Below are positions 19,037 to 28,614 of a stretch of 40,362 nucleotides of DNA, one piece after another (position 1 is the stretch's first letter; each line of letters opens with the position of its first letter). The DNA is from an aff. Roholtiella sp. LEGE 12411. GTDB taxonomy: Bacteria > Cyanobacteriota > Cyanobacteriia > Cyanobacteriales > Nostocaceae. The notes beneath the pieces were generated by a model that was given only the letters and a program-made list of their open reading frames with translations, had not been told where the DNA came from and did no database searches. Where the stretch lies: assembly GCF_015206995.1 (NCBI RefSeq), contig NZ_JADEXR010000051.1:1-40362 (forward strand), in the 5' to 3' direction. A program made the translations under genes and the position numbers.

Positions 19037-19380
19037 ACAGAATACTCCAATAATCCCAGGGCAAGCTCACTGAATATACGGTTCAATTTCCAAAATTTAT
19101 GCTAATTCCGTAGAAAGTCAGGATATAGGATAATACACTAGAGTTCAAGATTGTTGGTAAAAATTAAATGTAGATACGTTGCAATGCAACGTCTCGGAGC
19201 GAGATTATCGGTCGCGCAAGCTGATTTCTAATATCTACAGCCAAAGAACTCAGAGCTAATAGGTAATAAAGCAGAGTGCGTGGCATAACTTTAATGAGAT
19301 TGCTTTGCCCAAACACTGTATCTTAGAAGATTCAACCAAAAGACAGCTCTTGAAAAATCCAATTTACAACAAGGATAGTG
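19037..19380. other. Divergent intergenic region between the KAS III-like gene and bioB
   Basis: About 340 bases that must hold both promoters. The inverted repeat ACGTTGCAATGCAACGT at 19176-19192, followed by CTCGGAGCGAG, matches a dispersed Nostoc repeat type. No gene is seen. The bioB ribosome site AAGGA at 19371-19375 lies five bases before the ATG. No birA-type operator was recognised. Confidence 0.5.
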
Positions 19381-20382
19381 ATGTCGGTGGTAATACGCTA
19401 CGATTGGCAGGAAGCAGAGATTCGGGCGATATATAATACGCCATTGCTAGAGCTTATTTATCAAGCTGCTAGCGTGCATCGCGAATATCATGATCCAACA
19501 AAAATACAAGTCTGTAAACTAATCTCTATTAAAACAGGAGGTTGTCCAGAAGATTGTAGCTACTGCGCCCAATCTTCCCGCTACAAAACAGAGGTAAAGG
19601 CGCAAGCACTCCTAGAAAAAGAAACGGTAGTTAGCATTGCTCAGAAAGCTAAAGAAACGGGTGTTAGTCGCATTTGTATGGGTGCTGCTTGGCGGGAAGT
19701 GCGGGATAACTCACAATTTGAGGAAGTCCTGGAAATGGTCAAGGATGTGACCGCAATGGGTTTAGAAGTATGTTGCACCTTGGGTATGCTAACGGCAAAT
19801 CAGGCTAGGCGATTGGAAGAAGCGGGACTGTATGCCTACAACCATAATTTGGATACCTCCCAGGAATATTACAGCACGATTATTACCACAAGGACTTATG
19901 GCGATCGCCTAAACACTATTGAGAATATTCGTCAAACAAATGTTACTGTATGTTCTGGCGGTATCCTCGGTTTAGGCGAAAGCATCGATGACCGTGTAGG
20001 GATGTTACATACTCTGGCAAACCTACATCCGCATCCAGAGTCAGTACCGATTAACATTCTCTCGCAAGTACCAGGTACACCCTTAGAAAATCAGCCTGAT
20101 GTTCCCATTTGGGATATTGTACGGATGATTGCCACAGCACGGATTTTAATGCCAGCTTCTGATATACGTCTTAGCGCCGGGAGGGCTAGACTTTCCCAAG
20201 TTGAACAAGCTTTCTGCTTTATGGCAGGAGCTAATTCTATCTTTTCCAGCGACGACAACAAAATGTTAACGGTAACAACTCCATGCCCAGATTACGATAC
20301 TGACCGGGAAATGCTAAATTTACTTGGCTTAGGAATGCGTCCTCCTTCACAAACAGGACTTACGCAAGTGTCATATTTTTAA
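19381..20382 (+). CDS. bioB: Biotin synthase
   Basis: A radical SAM enzyme that inserts sulfur into dethiobiotin to make biotin, the last step of the pathway. The radical SAM cysteine motif [10 protein letters not shown] (CxxxCxxC, about residues 54-62) binds the 4Fe-4S cluster. Conserved cysteines in [16 protein letters not shown] and VTVCSGGI and the arginine of RLSAGRA supply ligands to the 2Fe-2S cluster. The ATG at 19381 follows an AAGGA site; a GTG one codon earlier is less likely. The protein is 333 residues. The catalytic domain is intact through GMRPPS, but the last residues (TGLTQVSYF) and the stop codon come from an inserted repeat element starting at 20355. No other bio gene is nearby. 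Confidence 0.96.
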   Translation: MSVVIRYDWQEAEIRAIYNTPLLELIYQAASVHREYHDPTKIQVCKLISIKTGGCPEDCSYCAQSSRYKTEVKAQALLEKETVVSIAQKAKETGVSRICMGAAWREVRDNSQFEEVLEMVKDVTAMGLEVCCTLGMLTANQARRLEEAGLYAYNHNLDTSQEYYSTIITTRTYGDRLNTIENIRQTNVTVCSGGILGLGESIDDRVGMLHTLANLHPHPESVPINILSQVPGTPLENQPDVPIWDIVRMIATARILMPASDIRLSAGRARLSQVEQAFCFMAGANSIFSSDDNKMLTVTTPCPDYDTDREMLNLLGLGMRPPSQTGLTQVSYF

Positions 20383-20492
20383 CGCCAGAGGTTGTCCAGA
20401 GTCAAAGGTCAAAAGTCCAAAAAACCTTGATTCTTGACCCTTGACCCTTGACTCTTATACCAGAAGCCTTGTGTGCCAGTTGCGTAAGTCCT
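20355..20492. mobile_element. 138-bp MITE-like element at the 3' end of bioB
   Basis: Terminal inverted repeats start AGGACTTACGCAA at 20355 and end with the exact complement TTGCGTAAGTCCT at 20480-20492. Extended, they match at 18 of 21 positions. Both flanks carry AAC, a possible 3-bp target duplication. Inside, heptamer repeats form a second hairpin (arms 20398-20412 and 20441-20455, 14 of 15 pairs). It encodes no protein but supplies the final codons of bioB. Confidence 0.7.
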
Positions 20493-20747
20493 AACAAAGA
20501 TTAGAGAACTTAGCAAGTCCAGCTGTTGTTGGGTGAATCTCCCAATTGTGAGACTAGCAAAATTTCATGAGTATCAAGTTAAAACATCAGGCTAAGTGTC
20601 AACATAATTAAGCTAATCGCCATTCATTTTTCCCAGATGATTCGCTTGTAGTCAGGGCTTTAGCCCTGTTTACATACAACTTGAATGGCTTATTAACTTA
20701 GCAGCAGTGCGTCAGCGAAACTGACGCACTGCTTTCAGGTTTTCAAG
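20493..20747. other. Intergenic region between bioB and the repeat lipoprotein
   Basis: No gene is seen. At 20655-20670 is the small palindrome CAGGGCTTTAGCCCTG. A longer terminator-like hairpin follows at 20704-20732. Confidence 0.5.
20704..20732. terminator. Terminator-like 12-bp hairpin between convergent genes
   Basis: A perfect stem GCAGTGCGTCAG / CTGACGCACTGC with a five-base loop lies 16 bases beyond the stop codon of the minus-strand lipoprotein gene and downstream of bioB. Only a short T tract follows on the plus strand, so termination is plausible rather than certain. Confidence 0.6.
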
Positions 20748-22541
20748 TCACGGCGTTAATACAGGTGTAGGCATTACCTCCATCTGGGATTCCGGTACAG
20801 GAGACTCCATAACCTCTGGTAGCGTCGTCGGCGGCATAGGAGATGGTGCTGGTGGAGTCAGTACCTGATTTGCCCGACGGTTGAAAAATTCACCAAATCT
20901 TGATTTTGTTGGCTGAGGAGTAATTTTTTCAGGTAACGGCGTTGATTCAGGCGTAGGCGTTACCTCTAGCTGGGATTCCGGTGCAGGAGACTCGATAACC
21001 TCTGGTAGCGTCGTCGGCGGCACAGGAGATGGTGCTGGTGGAGTCAGTACCTGATTTGCCCGACGGTTGAAAAATCCACCAAATCTTGGTTTTGTTGGCT
21101 GAGGAGCAATTTTTTCAGGTAACGGCGTTGATTCAGGCGTAGGCGTTACCTCTAGCTGGGATTCCGGTGCAGGAGACTCGATAACCTCTGGTAGCGTCGT
21201 CGGCGGCATAGGAGATGGTGCTGGTGGAGTCAGTACCTGATTTGCCCGACGGTTGAAAAATCCACCAAATCTTGATTTTGTTGGCTGAGGAGCAATTTTT
21301 TCAGGTAACGGCGTTGATTCAGGCGTAGGCGTTACCTCCGGCTGGGATTCCGGTGCAGGAGACTCCATAACCTCTGGTAGCGTCGTCGGCGGCACAGGAG
21401 ATGGTGTAGCAGTTGGAAGTTCCAATTTTGGTTCTTCTAGCTGTTTTAGTTTAGTTGGCTCTGTTTTTGGTTTTTCTGGAACTTCAGTTTCAGGAATAAG
21501 CTGTTTTTCTGCATTAGGTTGTATTAGGGGTATTTTTTCAATGGCGGGTGTAGGTTTAGTAGCTGGTATGTTGACAGTATAATTTGGATCTACAATCCCA
21601 CGCACCTCATCTGCTGTGAGTTCTCCCCTGATAATTCTCGATAAAGTATCTTTACCCTTTGGCTGGTAAGTAATCAGTCTGACTGTAGTGTTAAAGGCAT
21701 TTTTAACAGCATTTCCCTGGTTATCGATAAATTCCAGTTTTACCCAGTTTTGACCAGGCTTGAAGCCTTTGAGATAAACGGCTTGCCAACGGTCAAAAAT
21801 GAAGCTTTCGCCATTAATTGTGCAGCGGATACGCCAATCACTAAATTCGTCCTTGGCATTTTCTTTAGCAACCAGGTGCAGGGGAGCGTTAGTTAGGTAA
21901 AAGTCAAGTAAGATTGGTTCTGCTCCGTAGTTGCCTTGAGGACGGCTATAAGTTAGCAGAGGCAAGCTAGAAGCGGGATTGTTATCGTCAGTTTTGGTAA
22001 AAATATGAAATGTTGTCTGGGCATAAGCACCTTCATTTTTAAAGCTTTCATACCAAGGACGAGAAGCAAAGACACGCAAGGTATGCGTACCTGGGGACAA
22101 GTCTGGCAAAACCAGAGGCTGATTCAGGTCATAAACAGGTATGTAAAGTTGGTTATCGAGAATTACCTGTAGATGTGGCCCCAGTTGCCATTGTGGGTCT
22201 TTAAATATTGGTAAATCTTTAACTTGAAAACTGGCTGTAACTTTGTTGTCTTGGAAAACTTCATCAGGTTTTGGAGTAATTATTGTCACCTGTGGCTGAT
22301 AAGTTTCCAAAGTTGGGCGCAGTTCTTGAATCACAGATGGTGGAGAAACTTCCGAAAATTGCTTGGAAATCTGAGAAATCTGTGGAGAGTTTTCTCCAGA
22401 GCCAATAGATACTTCCTGGCCACCAGCTTTGTCGCTACAACTGGTTAAACCCACAACCAGCATCAATATCGTTACCCACCTGAGAACCGGGAACCTCCTA
22501 GGAAGGAGCTTCTCTAATACCGCCTTCTGCCACGAGTTCAT
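20748..22541 (-). CDS. Lipoprotein with proline-rich 62-residue tandem repeats
   Basis: A 597-residue envelope protein of unknown function. A signal peptide (VLRWVTILMLVVGLTSC) ends in a lipobox with the lipid-modified cysteine near residue 35. Residues up to about 310 form a globular region with beta-sandwich character (FQVKDLPIFKDPQWQLGPHLQVILDNQ; LSPGTHTLRVFASRPWYESF) that includes a look of bacterial Ig-like folds. After a charged linker come repeats of 62 residues (186 bp): three full and one partial. Each contains PPTTLPEV, ESPAPESQ, PTPESTPLPEKI and FGGFFNRRANQVLTPPAP. The DNA copies are almost identical, pointing to recent duplication or conversion. The extended proline-rich part could span the periplasm or wall. 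ATG 22541 is preferred to GTG 22550. Confidence 0.75.
   Translation of the reverse strand: MNSWQKAVLEKLLPRRFPVLRWVTILMLVVGLTSCSDKAGGQEVSIGSGENSPQISQISKQFSEVSPPSVIQELRPTLETYQPQVTIITPKPDEVFQDNKVTASFQVKDLPIFKDPQWQLGPHLQVILDNQLYIPVYDLNQPLVLPDLSPGTHTLRVFASRPWYESFKNEGAYAQTTFHIFTKTDDNNPASSLPLLTYSRPQGNYGAEPILLDFYLTNAPLHLVAKENAKDEFSDWRIRCTINGESFIFDRWQAVYLKGFKPGQNWVKLEFIDNQGNAVKNAFNTTVRLITYQPKGKDTLSRIIRGELTADEVRGIVDPNYTVNIPATKPTPAIEKIPLIQPNAEKQLIPETEVPEKPKTEPTKLKQLEEPKLELPTATPSPVPPTTLPEVMESPAPESQPEVTPTPESTPLPEKIAPQPTKSRFGGFFNRRANQVLTPPAPSPMPPTTLPEVIESPAPESQLEVTPTPESTPLPEKIAPQPTKPRFGGFFNRRANQVLTPPAPSPVPPTTLPEVIESPAPESQLEVTPTPESTPLPEKITPQPTKSRFGEFFNRRANQVLTPPAPSPMPPTTLPEVMESPVPESQMEVMPTPVLTP
20821..21400 (-). 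repeat. 186-bp tandem repeats inside the lipoprotein gene
   Basis: The marker AGCGTCGTCGGCGGC recurs at 20821, 21007, 21193 and 21379, exactly 186 bases apart. Copies differ at only a few positions, for example CATAGG or CACAGG after the marker. The period is a multiple of three, so copy-number change would keep the frame. Confidence 0.9.
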
Positions 22542-22550
22542 ACCTTCCAC

Positions 22551-23059
22551 CCAGTGTAATAGTCGTCAACAACTGACAGATTATTTTGGCTCAAACTGTC
22601 CATAGGGAACCATAGCCCAAAAGGAAGTCAGGGGACAAGAGGCAGGAGTTAGGAAGAGTGCTGAGTGCTGTTAGCGGTAGCGGGGCGTTTAGCCCGTGTT
22701 GAGTCAAGAGTCAGTATTTATTCCCTTTGTCCCCTTGTCTCTACACTCCCACTCCCCCACTCCCACCTCCCAAACCATAAGTATTACGAATTGTTATCCT
22801 TTGTAAATTAAATGAAGAATCTATTGACTTTTTGTCCATTAGTTTGAACTTGAAAGGTAGATAATACAATTACTTTAGGGATTTTGAATTATTGTTAAAT
22901 TATCTCTAACAAAGTACAAGTGAAGACTCTATAATTCAACGAGAAACAACTCTCCACATAGGGTCTTCATCGCGGCTTCAGCAAATTTCTGGAGTATGCG
23001 GCTAAGGTTAACTTTGTGGTATTCATGATTCCTCATTCCTGATCAAGAGAGGAGGTCGA
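22551..23059. other. psaA upstream region and leader
   Basis: About 500 bases with no gene. The first half holds dispersed repeats, including AGCGGGGCGTTTAGCCCGT near 22677 and pyrimidine-rich sequence to 22770. The AT-rich stretch 22790-22930 is the likely promoter zone, with a TAGATAAT at about 22859 as one possible -10 box, not confirmed. A strong ribosome site AGGAGGT is at 23050-23056, before ATG 23060. Confidence 0.55.
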
Positions 23060-25318
23060 ATGACAATTAGTCCTCCGGAGCGAGAGGAAAAAAAGGCAAG
23101 AATCATCGTCGATAACGACCCGGTTCCCACTTCGTTTGAGAAATGGTCACAACCAGGGCACTTTGACAGATCTTTAGCCAGAGGTCCCAAAACCACCACA
23201 TGGATTTGGAACCTGCACGCACTCGCCCACGATTTTGATACACATACAAGCGATTTAGAAGACATATCCCGCAAGATATTCTCAGCACACTTCGGTCACT
23301 TAGCCGTAGTGACAATTTGGCTGAGCGGGATGATTTTCCACGGCGCGAAGTTTTCTAACTACGAAGCTTGGCTAAGCGATCCTCTAAACGTTAGGCCCAG
23401 TGCCCAAGTCGTTTGGCCCATTGTGGGACAAGACATTTTAAATGGTGATGTTGGCGGTGGTTTCCACGGTATTCAAATCACCTCCGGTTTGTTCCAAGTA
23501 TGGCGTGGCTGGGGTATCACAAATACATTCCAGCTTTACGTAACTGCAATTGGCGGCTTGGTATTAGCAGGCTTGTTCCTGTTTGCCGGCTGGTTCCACT
23601 ACCACAAGCGCGCTCCGAAACTGGAATGGTTCCAGAATGTGGAGTCGATGCTGAATCATCACTTACAAGTGTTGCTGGGTTGTGGTTCTTTAGGATGGGC
23701 TGGTCACTTGATCCATGTGTCCGCACCAACCAACAAGCTTTTGGATGCAGGTGTTGCCCTAAAAGACATCCCCTTGCCCCACGAGTTCATCTTGAACAAA
23801 GACTTGTTGATTGAGCTGTATCCTAGCTTTGCTGCTGGTTTAGCACCTTTCTTCACCTTGAACTGGGGTCAGTATGCTGACTTCCTCACCTTCAAGGGCG
23901 GTCTAAACCCGGTAACAGGCGGCTTGTGGATGACAGACATTGCTCATCACCACTTAGCGATCGCAGTACTGTTCATCATTGCTGGTCACCAATACCGTAC
24001 AAACTGGGGTATCGGTCACAGCATTAAAGAGATCCTGGAAAACCATAAAGGCCCCTTCACTGGTGAAGGTCACAAAGGTCTTTACGAAAACATGACCTCA
24101 TCCTGGCACGCACAGTTGGCAACCAACCTGGCGTTCCTGGGTTCGCTGACCATCATCATCGCGCACCACATGTACGCGATGCCCCCATACCCATATTTGG
24201 CAACTGACTATGCTACGCAGTTGTGCATATTCACTCACCACATGTGGATTGGTGGCTTCTTGATTGTTGGTGGAGCAGCCCACGCTGCCATCTTCATGGT
24301 GCGGGATTACGATCCAGTTGTGAACCAAAACAACGTGCTGGATCGCGTGATTCGTCATCGGGATGCGATTATTTCTCACCTGAACTGGGTGTGTATTTTC
24401 CTAGGCTTCCATAGCTTTGGACTGTACATCCACAACGATACAATGCGTGCCTTGGGCCGTCCCCAAGACATGTTCTCTGACACCGCAATTCAGTTGCAAC
24501 CAGTGTTTGCTCAGTGGGTACAAAATATACACACATTGGCTCCTGGTGGCACTGCTCCCAACGCACTAGAACCAGTTAGCTATGCCTTTGGCGGCGGGAT
24601 CTTGGCTGTTGGCGGGAAAGTGGCGATGATGCCCATAGCTTTGGGTACAGCGGATTTCCTAATTCACCACATTCACGCCTTCACCATTCACGTCACCGTC
24701 CTGATTCTGCTTAAAGGTGTACTGTTTGCCCGTAGCTCTCGTCTAATTCCAGACAAGGCAAACCTGGGCTTCCGCTTCCCTTGCGACGGCCCTGGTCGTG
24801 GCGGTACTTGTCAAGTGTCTGGTTGGGATCATGTGTTCCTCGGACTTTTCTGGATGTACAACTCCATATCGATTGTGATTTTTCACTTCAGTTGGAAGAT
24901 GCAATCAGATGTCTGGGGAACGGTAGATGCAGCCGGTAATGTGACTCACATCACTGGTGGTAACTTTGCCCAAAGTGCCATCACCATCAACGGCTGGTTG
25001 CGTGACTTCTTGTGGGCACAAGCTTCACAAGTCATCAATTCATACGGCAGTGCGCTATCTGCCTATGGACTAATGTTCTTAGGCGCTCACTTTGTATGGG
25101 CATTCAGCTTAATGTTCCTATTCAGTGGTCGCGGCTACTGGCAAGAACTAATTGAGTCCATTGTTTGGGCACATAACAAGCTGAAAGTAGCACCAGCAAT
25201 TCAGCCTCGTGCTCTGAGCATTATTCAGGGTCGAGCTGTAGGAGTGGCTCACTACCTATTAGGAGGGATTGCCACCACTTGGGCATTCTTCCACGCGCAC
25301 ATCCTTTCAGTAGGGTAG
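23060..25318 (+). CDS. psaA: Photosystem I P700 apoprotein A1
   Basis: PsaA is one half of the photosystem I core heterodimer. It carries P700, the electron-transfer chlorophylls and phylloquinone, and many antenna chlorophylls in eleven membrane helices. The 752-residue product has the expected start [20 protein letters not shown] and end [11 protein letters not shown]. The loop binding the Fx iron-sulfur cluster is intact ([18 protein letters not shown], about residues 573-590, two cysteines). The late conserved segment [25 protein letters not shown] is also present. The ATG at 23060 has a strong AGGAGGT ribosome site. psaB follows after 119 bases and is surely in the same operon. The sequence is of ordinary Nostoc type. 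Confidence 0.98.
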   Translation: MTISPPEREEKKARIIVDNDPVPTSFEKWSQPGHFDRSLARGPKTTTWIWNLHALAHDFDTHTSDLEDISRKIFSAHFGHLAVVTIWLSGMIFHGAKFSNYEAWLSDPLNVRPSAQVVWPIVGQDILNGDVGGGFHGIQITSGLFQVWRGWGITNTFQLYVTAIGGLVLAGLFLFAGWFHYHKRAPKLEWFQNVESMLNHHLQVLLGCGSLGWAGHLIHVSAPTNKLLDAGVALKDIPLPHEFILNKDLLIELYPSFAAGLAPFFTLNWGQYADFLTFKGGLNPVTGGLWMTDIAHHHLAIAVLFIIAGHQYRTNWGIGHSIKEILENHKGPFTGEGHKGLYENMTSSWHAQLATNLAFLGSLTIIIAHHMYAMPPYPYLATDYATQLCIFTHHMWIGGFLIVGGAAHAAIFMVRDYDPVVNQNNVLDRVIRHRDAIISHLNWVCIFLGFHSFGLYIHNDTMRALGRPQDMFSDTAIQLQPVFAQWVQNIHTLAPGGTAPNALEPVSYAFGGGILAVGGKVAMMPIALGTADFLIHHIHAFTIHVTVLILLKGVLFARSSRLIPDKANLGFRFPCDGPGRGGTCQVSGWDHVFLGLFWMYNSISIVIFHFSWKMQSDVWGTVDAAGNVTHITGGNFAQSAITINGWLRDFLWAQASQVINSYGSALSAYGLMFLGAHFVWAFSLMFLFSGRGYWQELIESIVWAHNKLKVAPAIQPRALSIIQGRAVGVAHYLLGGIATTWAFFHAHILSVG

Positions 25319-25329
25319 CAATCAGCAAA

Positions 25330-25378
25330 ATTTTGGATTTTGGATTTTAGATTTTAGATTTAATCCAAAATCCAAAAT
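25330..25378. repeat. Heptamer-repeat hairpin between psaA and psaB
   Basis: The arm ATTTTGGATTTTGGATT (25330-25346) is the exact reverse complement of 25362-25378, leaving a 15-base loop made of ATTTTAG heptamers. The 17-bp stem is AT-rich and sits in the 119-base gap of the psaA-psaB transcript, about 60 bases before the psaB start. It may influence message processing or the psaA:psaB ratio. Confidence 0.8.
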
Positions 25379-25437
25379 CTGAAATCCGAAATTGAACTGA
25401 TACTTGATGGCTAAAGGTCAGAGGATTTATTAAACCT

Positions 25438-27669
25438 ATGGCAACAAAATTTCCCAAATTTAGCCAGGATCTCGCGCAGGATCCGACCACGCGTCGGATA
25501 TGGTATGCGATCGCCACAGGCAACGACTTTGAAACCCATGATGGCATGACAGAGGAAAATCTTTACCAAAAGATTTTCGCAACTCACTTCGGTCATTTGG
25601 CAATCATCTTCTTGTGGGCATCCAGCCTCCTGTTCCACGTAGCCTGGCAAGGTAACTTTGAACAGTGGATTAAAGATCCCCTTCATATCCGTCCAATCGC
25701 TCATGCGATTTGGGATCCCCACTTTGGACAACCAGCAGTTGAAGCTTTTACCCAAGCTGGTGCTAGCAATCCCGTAAACATTACCTACTCTGGTATCTAC
25801 CATTGGTGGTACACCATTGGAATGCGGACGAATACCGAACTGTACACAGGTTCAGTGTTCCTGCTGTTATTCGCGGCTGTATTCTTGTTTGCTGGTTGGC
25901 TACACTTGCAACCCAAGTACCGTCCTAGCTTGGCATGGTTTAAGAGCGCGGAACATCGCCTAAACCACCACCTGGCAGGTCTATTTGGTGTTAGCTCTCT
26001 GGCTTGGGCTGGTCACTTGATTCACGTTGCTATTCCCGAAGCTCGCGGACAGCACGTCGGTTGGGATAACTTCCTAAATACCCCACCCCACCCAGCAGGT
26101 TTGACACCTTTCTTTACAGGTAACTGGGGTGTTTACGCTGAAAACCCTGACACTGCTGGCCATGTGTTCAGCACATCGCAAGGTGCAGGAACTGCAATTT
26201 TGACTTTCTTGGGTGGTTTCCATCCCCAGACTGAATCGCTGTGGTTGACCGATATGGCTCACCACCACTTAGCGATCGCAGTAATATTCATTGTTGCTGG
26301 TCACATGTACCGGACTAACTTTGGTATTGGTCACAGCATCAAAGAAATGCTGAACTCCAAATCTGGTTTAGTTCCTGGTAGTAAGAGTGAAGGTCAGTTT
26401 AACCTGCCTCACCAAGGGTTGTACGATACCTATAACAACTCGCTGCACTTCCAGTTGGGTATTCACCTAGCTGCTTTAGGAACCATCACCTCTTTGGTGG
26501 CGCAGCACATGTACGCCATGCCTCCTTACGCATTTATTGCTAAGGACTACACAACTCAGGCAGCGCTGTACACACACCACCAATACATCGCTGGTTTCCT
26601 AATTCTTGGTGCCTTTGCTCACGGAGCAATCTTCTGGGTACGTGACTACGACCCCGAACAAAATAAAGGCAACGTGCTTGAGCGTGTATTGAAGCATAAA
26701 GAAGCGATTATCTCCCACCTCAGCTGGGTATCTCTTTTCTTAGGTTTCCACACCCTCGGTTTGTACGTCCACAACGACGTAGTAGTTGCTTTTGGTACAC
26801 CTGAAAAGCAAATCCTGATTGAGCCGGTGTTTGCTCAGTTTGTCCAAGCTGCTCATGGTAAGGTACTGTACGGCTTAGACACCTTGCTGTCTAACCCAGA
26901 CAGCATCGCCCACACAGCATGGCCCAACTACGGCAACGTCTGGTTACCAGGCTGGTTAGATGCCATCAACTCTGGGACAAACTCCCTATTCTTAACAATT
27001 GGCCCTGGCGACTTCTTGGTACACCATGCGATCGCCTTGGGTCTGCACACCACCACCTTGATTTTGGTCAAAGGTGCTTTGGATGCCCGTGGTTCTAAGC
27101 TGATGCCCGATAAAAAGGACTTCGGCTATGCCTTCCCTTGCGACGGCCCCGGTCGTGGCGGTACTTGCGACATCTCCGCTTGGGATTCCTTCTACCTCGC
27201 TACTTTCTGGATGCTCAACACCATTGGTTGGTTGACCTTTTACTGGCATTGGAAGCATTTAGGTATTTGGCAAGGAAACGTTGCTCAGTTCAACGAAAAC
27301 TCTACATACCTGATGGGCTGGTTCCGTGACTACCTCTGGGCTAACTCAGCTCAGTTGATTAACGGCTACAATCCTTACGGCGTGAATAACCTTTCTGTCT
27401 GGGCTTGGATGTTCCTATTTGGACACCTTGTTTGGGCGACTGGCTTCATGTTCTTAATCTCCTGGAGAGGTTACTGGCAAGAGTTGATTGAAACCCTTGT
27501 TTGGGCACACGAGCGTACTCCTCTAGCGAACTTGGTTCGCTGGAAAGATAAGCCCGTTGCTCTATCTATCGTCCAAGCTCGTGTGGTTGGTCTAGCTCAC
27601 TTCACGGTTGGCTACATCGTTACTTATGCGGCATTCTTGATTGCCTCGACGGCTGGTAAGTTCGGTTAA
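25438..27669 (+). CDS. psaB: Photosystem I P700 apoprotein A2
   Basis: PsaB is the second core subunit of photosystem I and pairs with PsaA to hold P700 and the Fx cluster. The 743-residue product begins [20 protein letters not shown] and ends with [11 protein letters not shown]. The Fx loop is intact ([18 protein letters not shown], about 562-579), as is [27 protein letters not shown]. At about residues 310-322 the loop reads [14 protein letters not shown], about two residues longer than the form I recall in many cyanobacteria, and the next helix has [19 protein letters not shown]. These are small natural variations. Translation starts at ATG 25438. A strong terminator follows at 27708-27743. 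Confidence 0.98.
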   Translation: MATKFPKFSQDLAQDPTTRRIWYAIATGNDFETHDGMTEENLYQKIFATHFGHLAIIFLWASSLLFHVAWQGNFEQWIKDPLHIRPIAHAIWDPHFGQPAVEAFTQAGASNPVNITYSGIYHWWYTIGMRTNTELYTGSVFLLLFAAVFLFAGWLHLQPKYRPSLAWFKSAEHRLNHHLAGLFGVSSLAWAGHLIHVAIPEARGQHVGWDNFLNTPPHPAGLTPFFTGNWGVYAENPDTAGHVFSTSQGAGTAILTFLGGFHPQTESLWLTDMAHHHLAIAVIFIVAGHMYRTNFGIGHSIKEMLNSKSGLVPGSKSEGQFNLPHQGLYDTYNNSLHFQLGIHLAALGTITSLVAQHMYAMPPYAFIAKDYTTQAALYTHHQYIAGFLILGAFAHGAIFWVRDYDPEQNKGNVLERVLKHKEAIISHLSWVSLFLGFHTLGLYVHNDVVVAFGTPEKQILIEPVFAQFVQAAHGKVLYGLDTLLSNPDSIAHTAWPNYGNVWLPGWLDAINSGTNSLFLTIGPGDFLVHHAIALGLHTTTLILVKGALDARGSKLMPDKKDFGYAFPCDGPGRGGTCDISAWDSFYLATFWMLNTIGWLTFYWHWKHLGIWQGNVAQFNENSTYLMGWFRDYLWANSAQLINGYNPYGVNNLSVWAWMFLFGHLVWATGFMFLISWRGYWQELIETLVWAHERTPLANLVRWKDKPVALSIVQARVVGLAHFTVGYIVTYAAFLIASTAGKFG

Positions 27670-27707
27670 TATTTTAGTTGGCTGAATTAGCTTGTTGTAG
27701 GTAATTA

Positions 27708-27743
27708 AAAAAAATCCCCCACCTTTTGGCGGGGGATTTTTTT
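27708..27743 (+). terminator. Rho-independent terminator after psaB
   Basis: The arm AAAAAAATCCCCC pairs exactly with GGGGGATTTTTTT around the centre ACCTTTTGGC, which itself adds two GC pairs. Seven Ts follow the GC-rich stem on the plus strand. It starts about 40 bases after the psaB stop and should end the psaA-psaB transcript. Confidence 0.9.
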
Positions 27744-27759
27744 GAAAATTAAGCTTTAA

Positions 27760-27942
27760 ATCAATAGACCTGTTGCAAAAATAAATTATGGTAAAATAGA
27801 TGGTTTTGCTTTCTTTGATCAGAATTCGGATGCCGAATTTAATCAGCAGCTACTTTCCTTAGTTGACAAAGTTGCGGTTGAGCAGAATGACCGCAAAATG
27901 CTGTACTTATCGGCTGGCACATTTGTTATTCCAAAGCAATAG
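27760..27942 (+). pseudogene. Unidentified coding remnant downstream of psaB
   Basis: An open frame of 60 codons runs from just after a TAA at 27757-27759 to a TAG at 27940-27942, without any ATG, GTG or TTG start near its beginning. The amino-acid composition looks like real protein (GFAFFDQNSDAEFNQQ, then LLSLVDKVAVEQNDRKMLYL and SAGTFVIPKQ). I do not recognise the family. It is most simply the C-terminal end of a gene whose 5' part was lost. The remaining bases to 28084 hold no gene. Confidence 0.45.
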
Positions 27943-28084
27943 TGCGAGCAAAACAAAACTTATTGTTACCTTCGCAAACAGAGCGAACGCTTAAAATTAA
28001 GTTGAGTTACGCTAATTTATCGTTCGCTCCTCCCTTTCCCCTTGTTTGCGTAAACAGCTAAAATCAAAGTATTTACTTACCTAA

Positions 28085-28459
28085 TTGGCGCTGAATTTGG
28101 CTACTGTATCTTGTCCCCGCTGCCATCAACTCGTTGATCATCAAGCTATCAGTTGTCCCTATTGCCGTATAACACTTAAAGCTTACGGACATCCTGGCAT
28201 TCCCTTACACCGCGCTACGGGAGACGGGTATTTGTGCGACACCTGCACTTATCATGCCGATGATACCTGCAACTTTCCCCAACGTCCCTACGCCAAAGAC
28301 TGTACTCTCTACCAAAATATTGAAGAAACTAAATTAGAGTTGGAACAGCAGCGTTACACCAGCAGCTTTATAGTAACTGTGAAAAACTGGATCAAACGCA
28401 ATCAAGCTTTGCTGGTACTAGTGAGTTTATTATTAGTCTGTTTGTTGATGGTTCTATGA
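28085..28459 (+). CDS. Zinc-ribbon protein with C-terminal membrane anchor
   Basis: A 124-residue protein. The N-terminal zinc ribbon has cysteine pairs SCPRCHQ and SCPYCRI (about residues 9-28). A second cysteine-rich part, YLCDTCTYHADDTCNFPQRPYAKDC (about 49-73), could bind another metal. A charged helix follows, and the C-terminus is a single hydrophobic segment (ALLVLVSLLLVCLLMVL), so it is probably a tail-anchored membrane protein. There is no ATG near the start; TTG at 28085 is the likely initiation codon and TTG 28097 is an alternative. Function is unknown. It stands alone between the psaB remnant and the degenerate region before the radical SAM gene. Confidence 0.75.
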   Translation: MALNLATVSCPRCHQLVDHQAISCPYCRITLKAYGHPGIPLHRATGDGYLCDTCTYHADDTCNFPQRPYAKDCTLYQNIEETKLELEQQRYTSSFIVTVKNWIKRNQALLVLVSLLLVCLLMVL

Positions 28460-28550
28460 ACATCTTGAACTAGAGATATGTTCTCTGGAAGTTAGGTTGA
28501 GGTTCTGACCAATTTCACCGTTTTGGCAAGGTTGATGTCCATTACAATGA

Positions 28551-28590
28551 TCTTGACATACTCCCCCGAATTGAATTCGGGAGATTCTGA
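28551..28590 (-). mobile_element. Stranded right-end hairpin of an IS200/IS605-type element
   Basis: On the plus strand CTTGACATACTCCCCCGAATTGAATTCGGGAGATTC matches, in order, the right end of the tnpB element at 11062-11100 (TTGACATCCTC, hairpin, GATTC). Its hairpin arms are CCCGAATT and AATTCGGG. No tnpB lies inside it, so this is a leftover end or a minimal derivative. Confidence 0.6.
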
Positions 28591-28614
28591 GGTCAAACAG
28601 CAATTGCAGGTAAA

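Noticed and set aside
23103-24566. Antisense and shifted frames within psaA
   Set aside because: Shadows of a strongly conserved gene; codon pattern fits only psaA.
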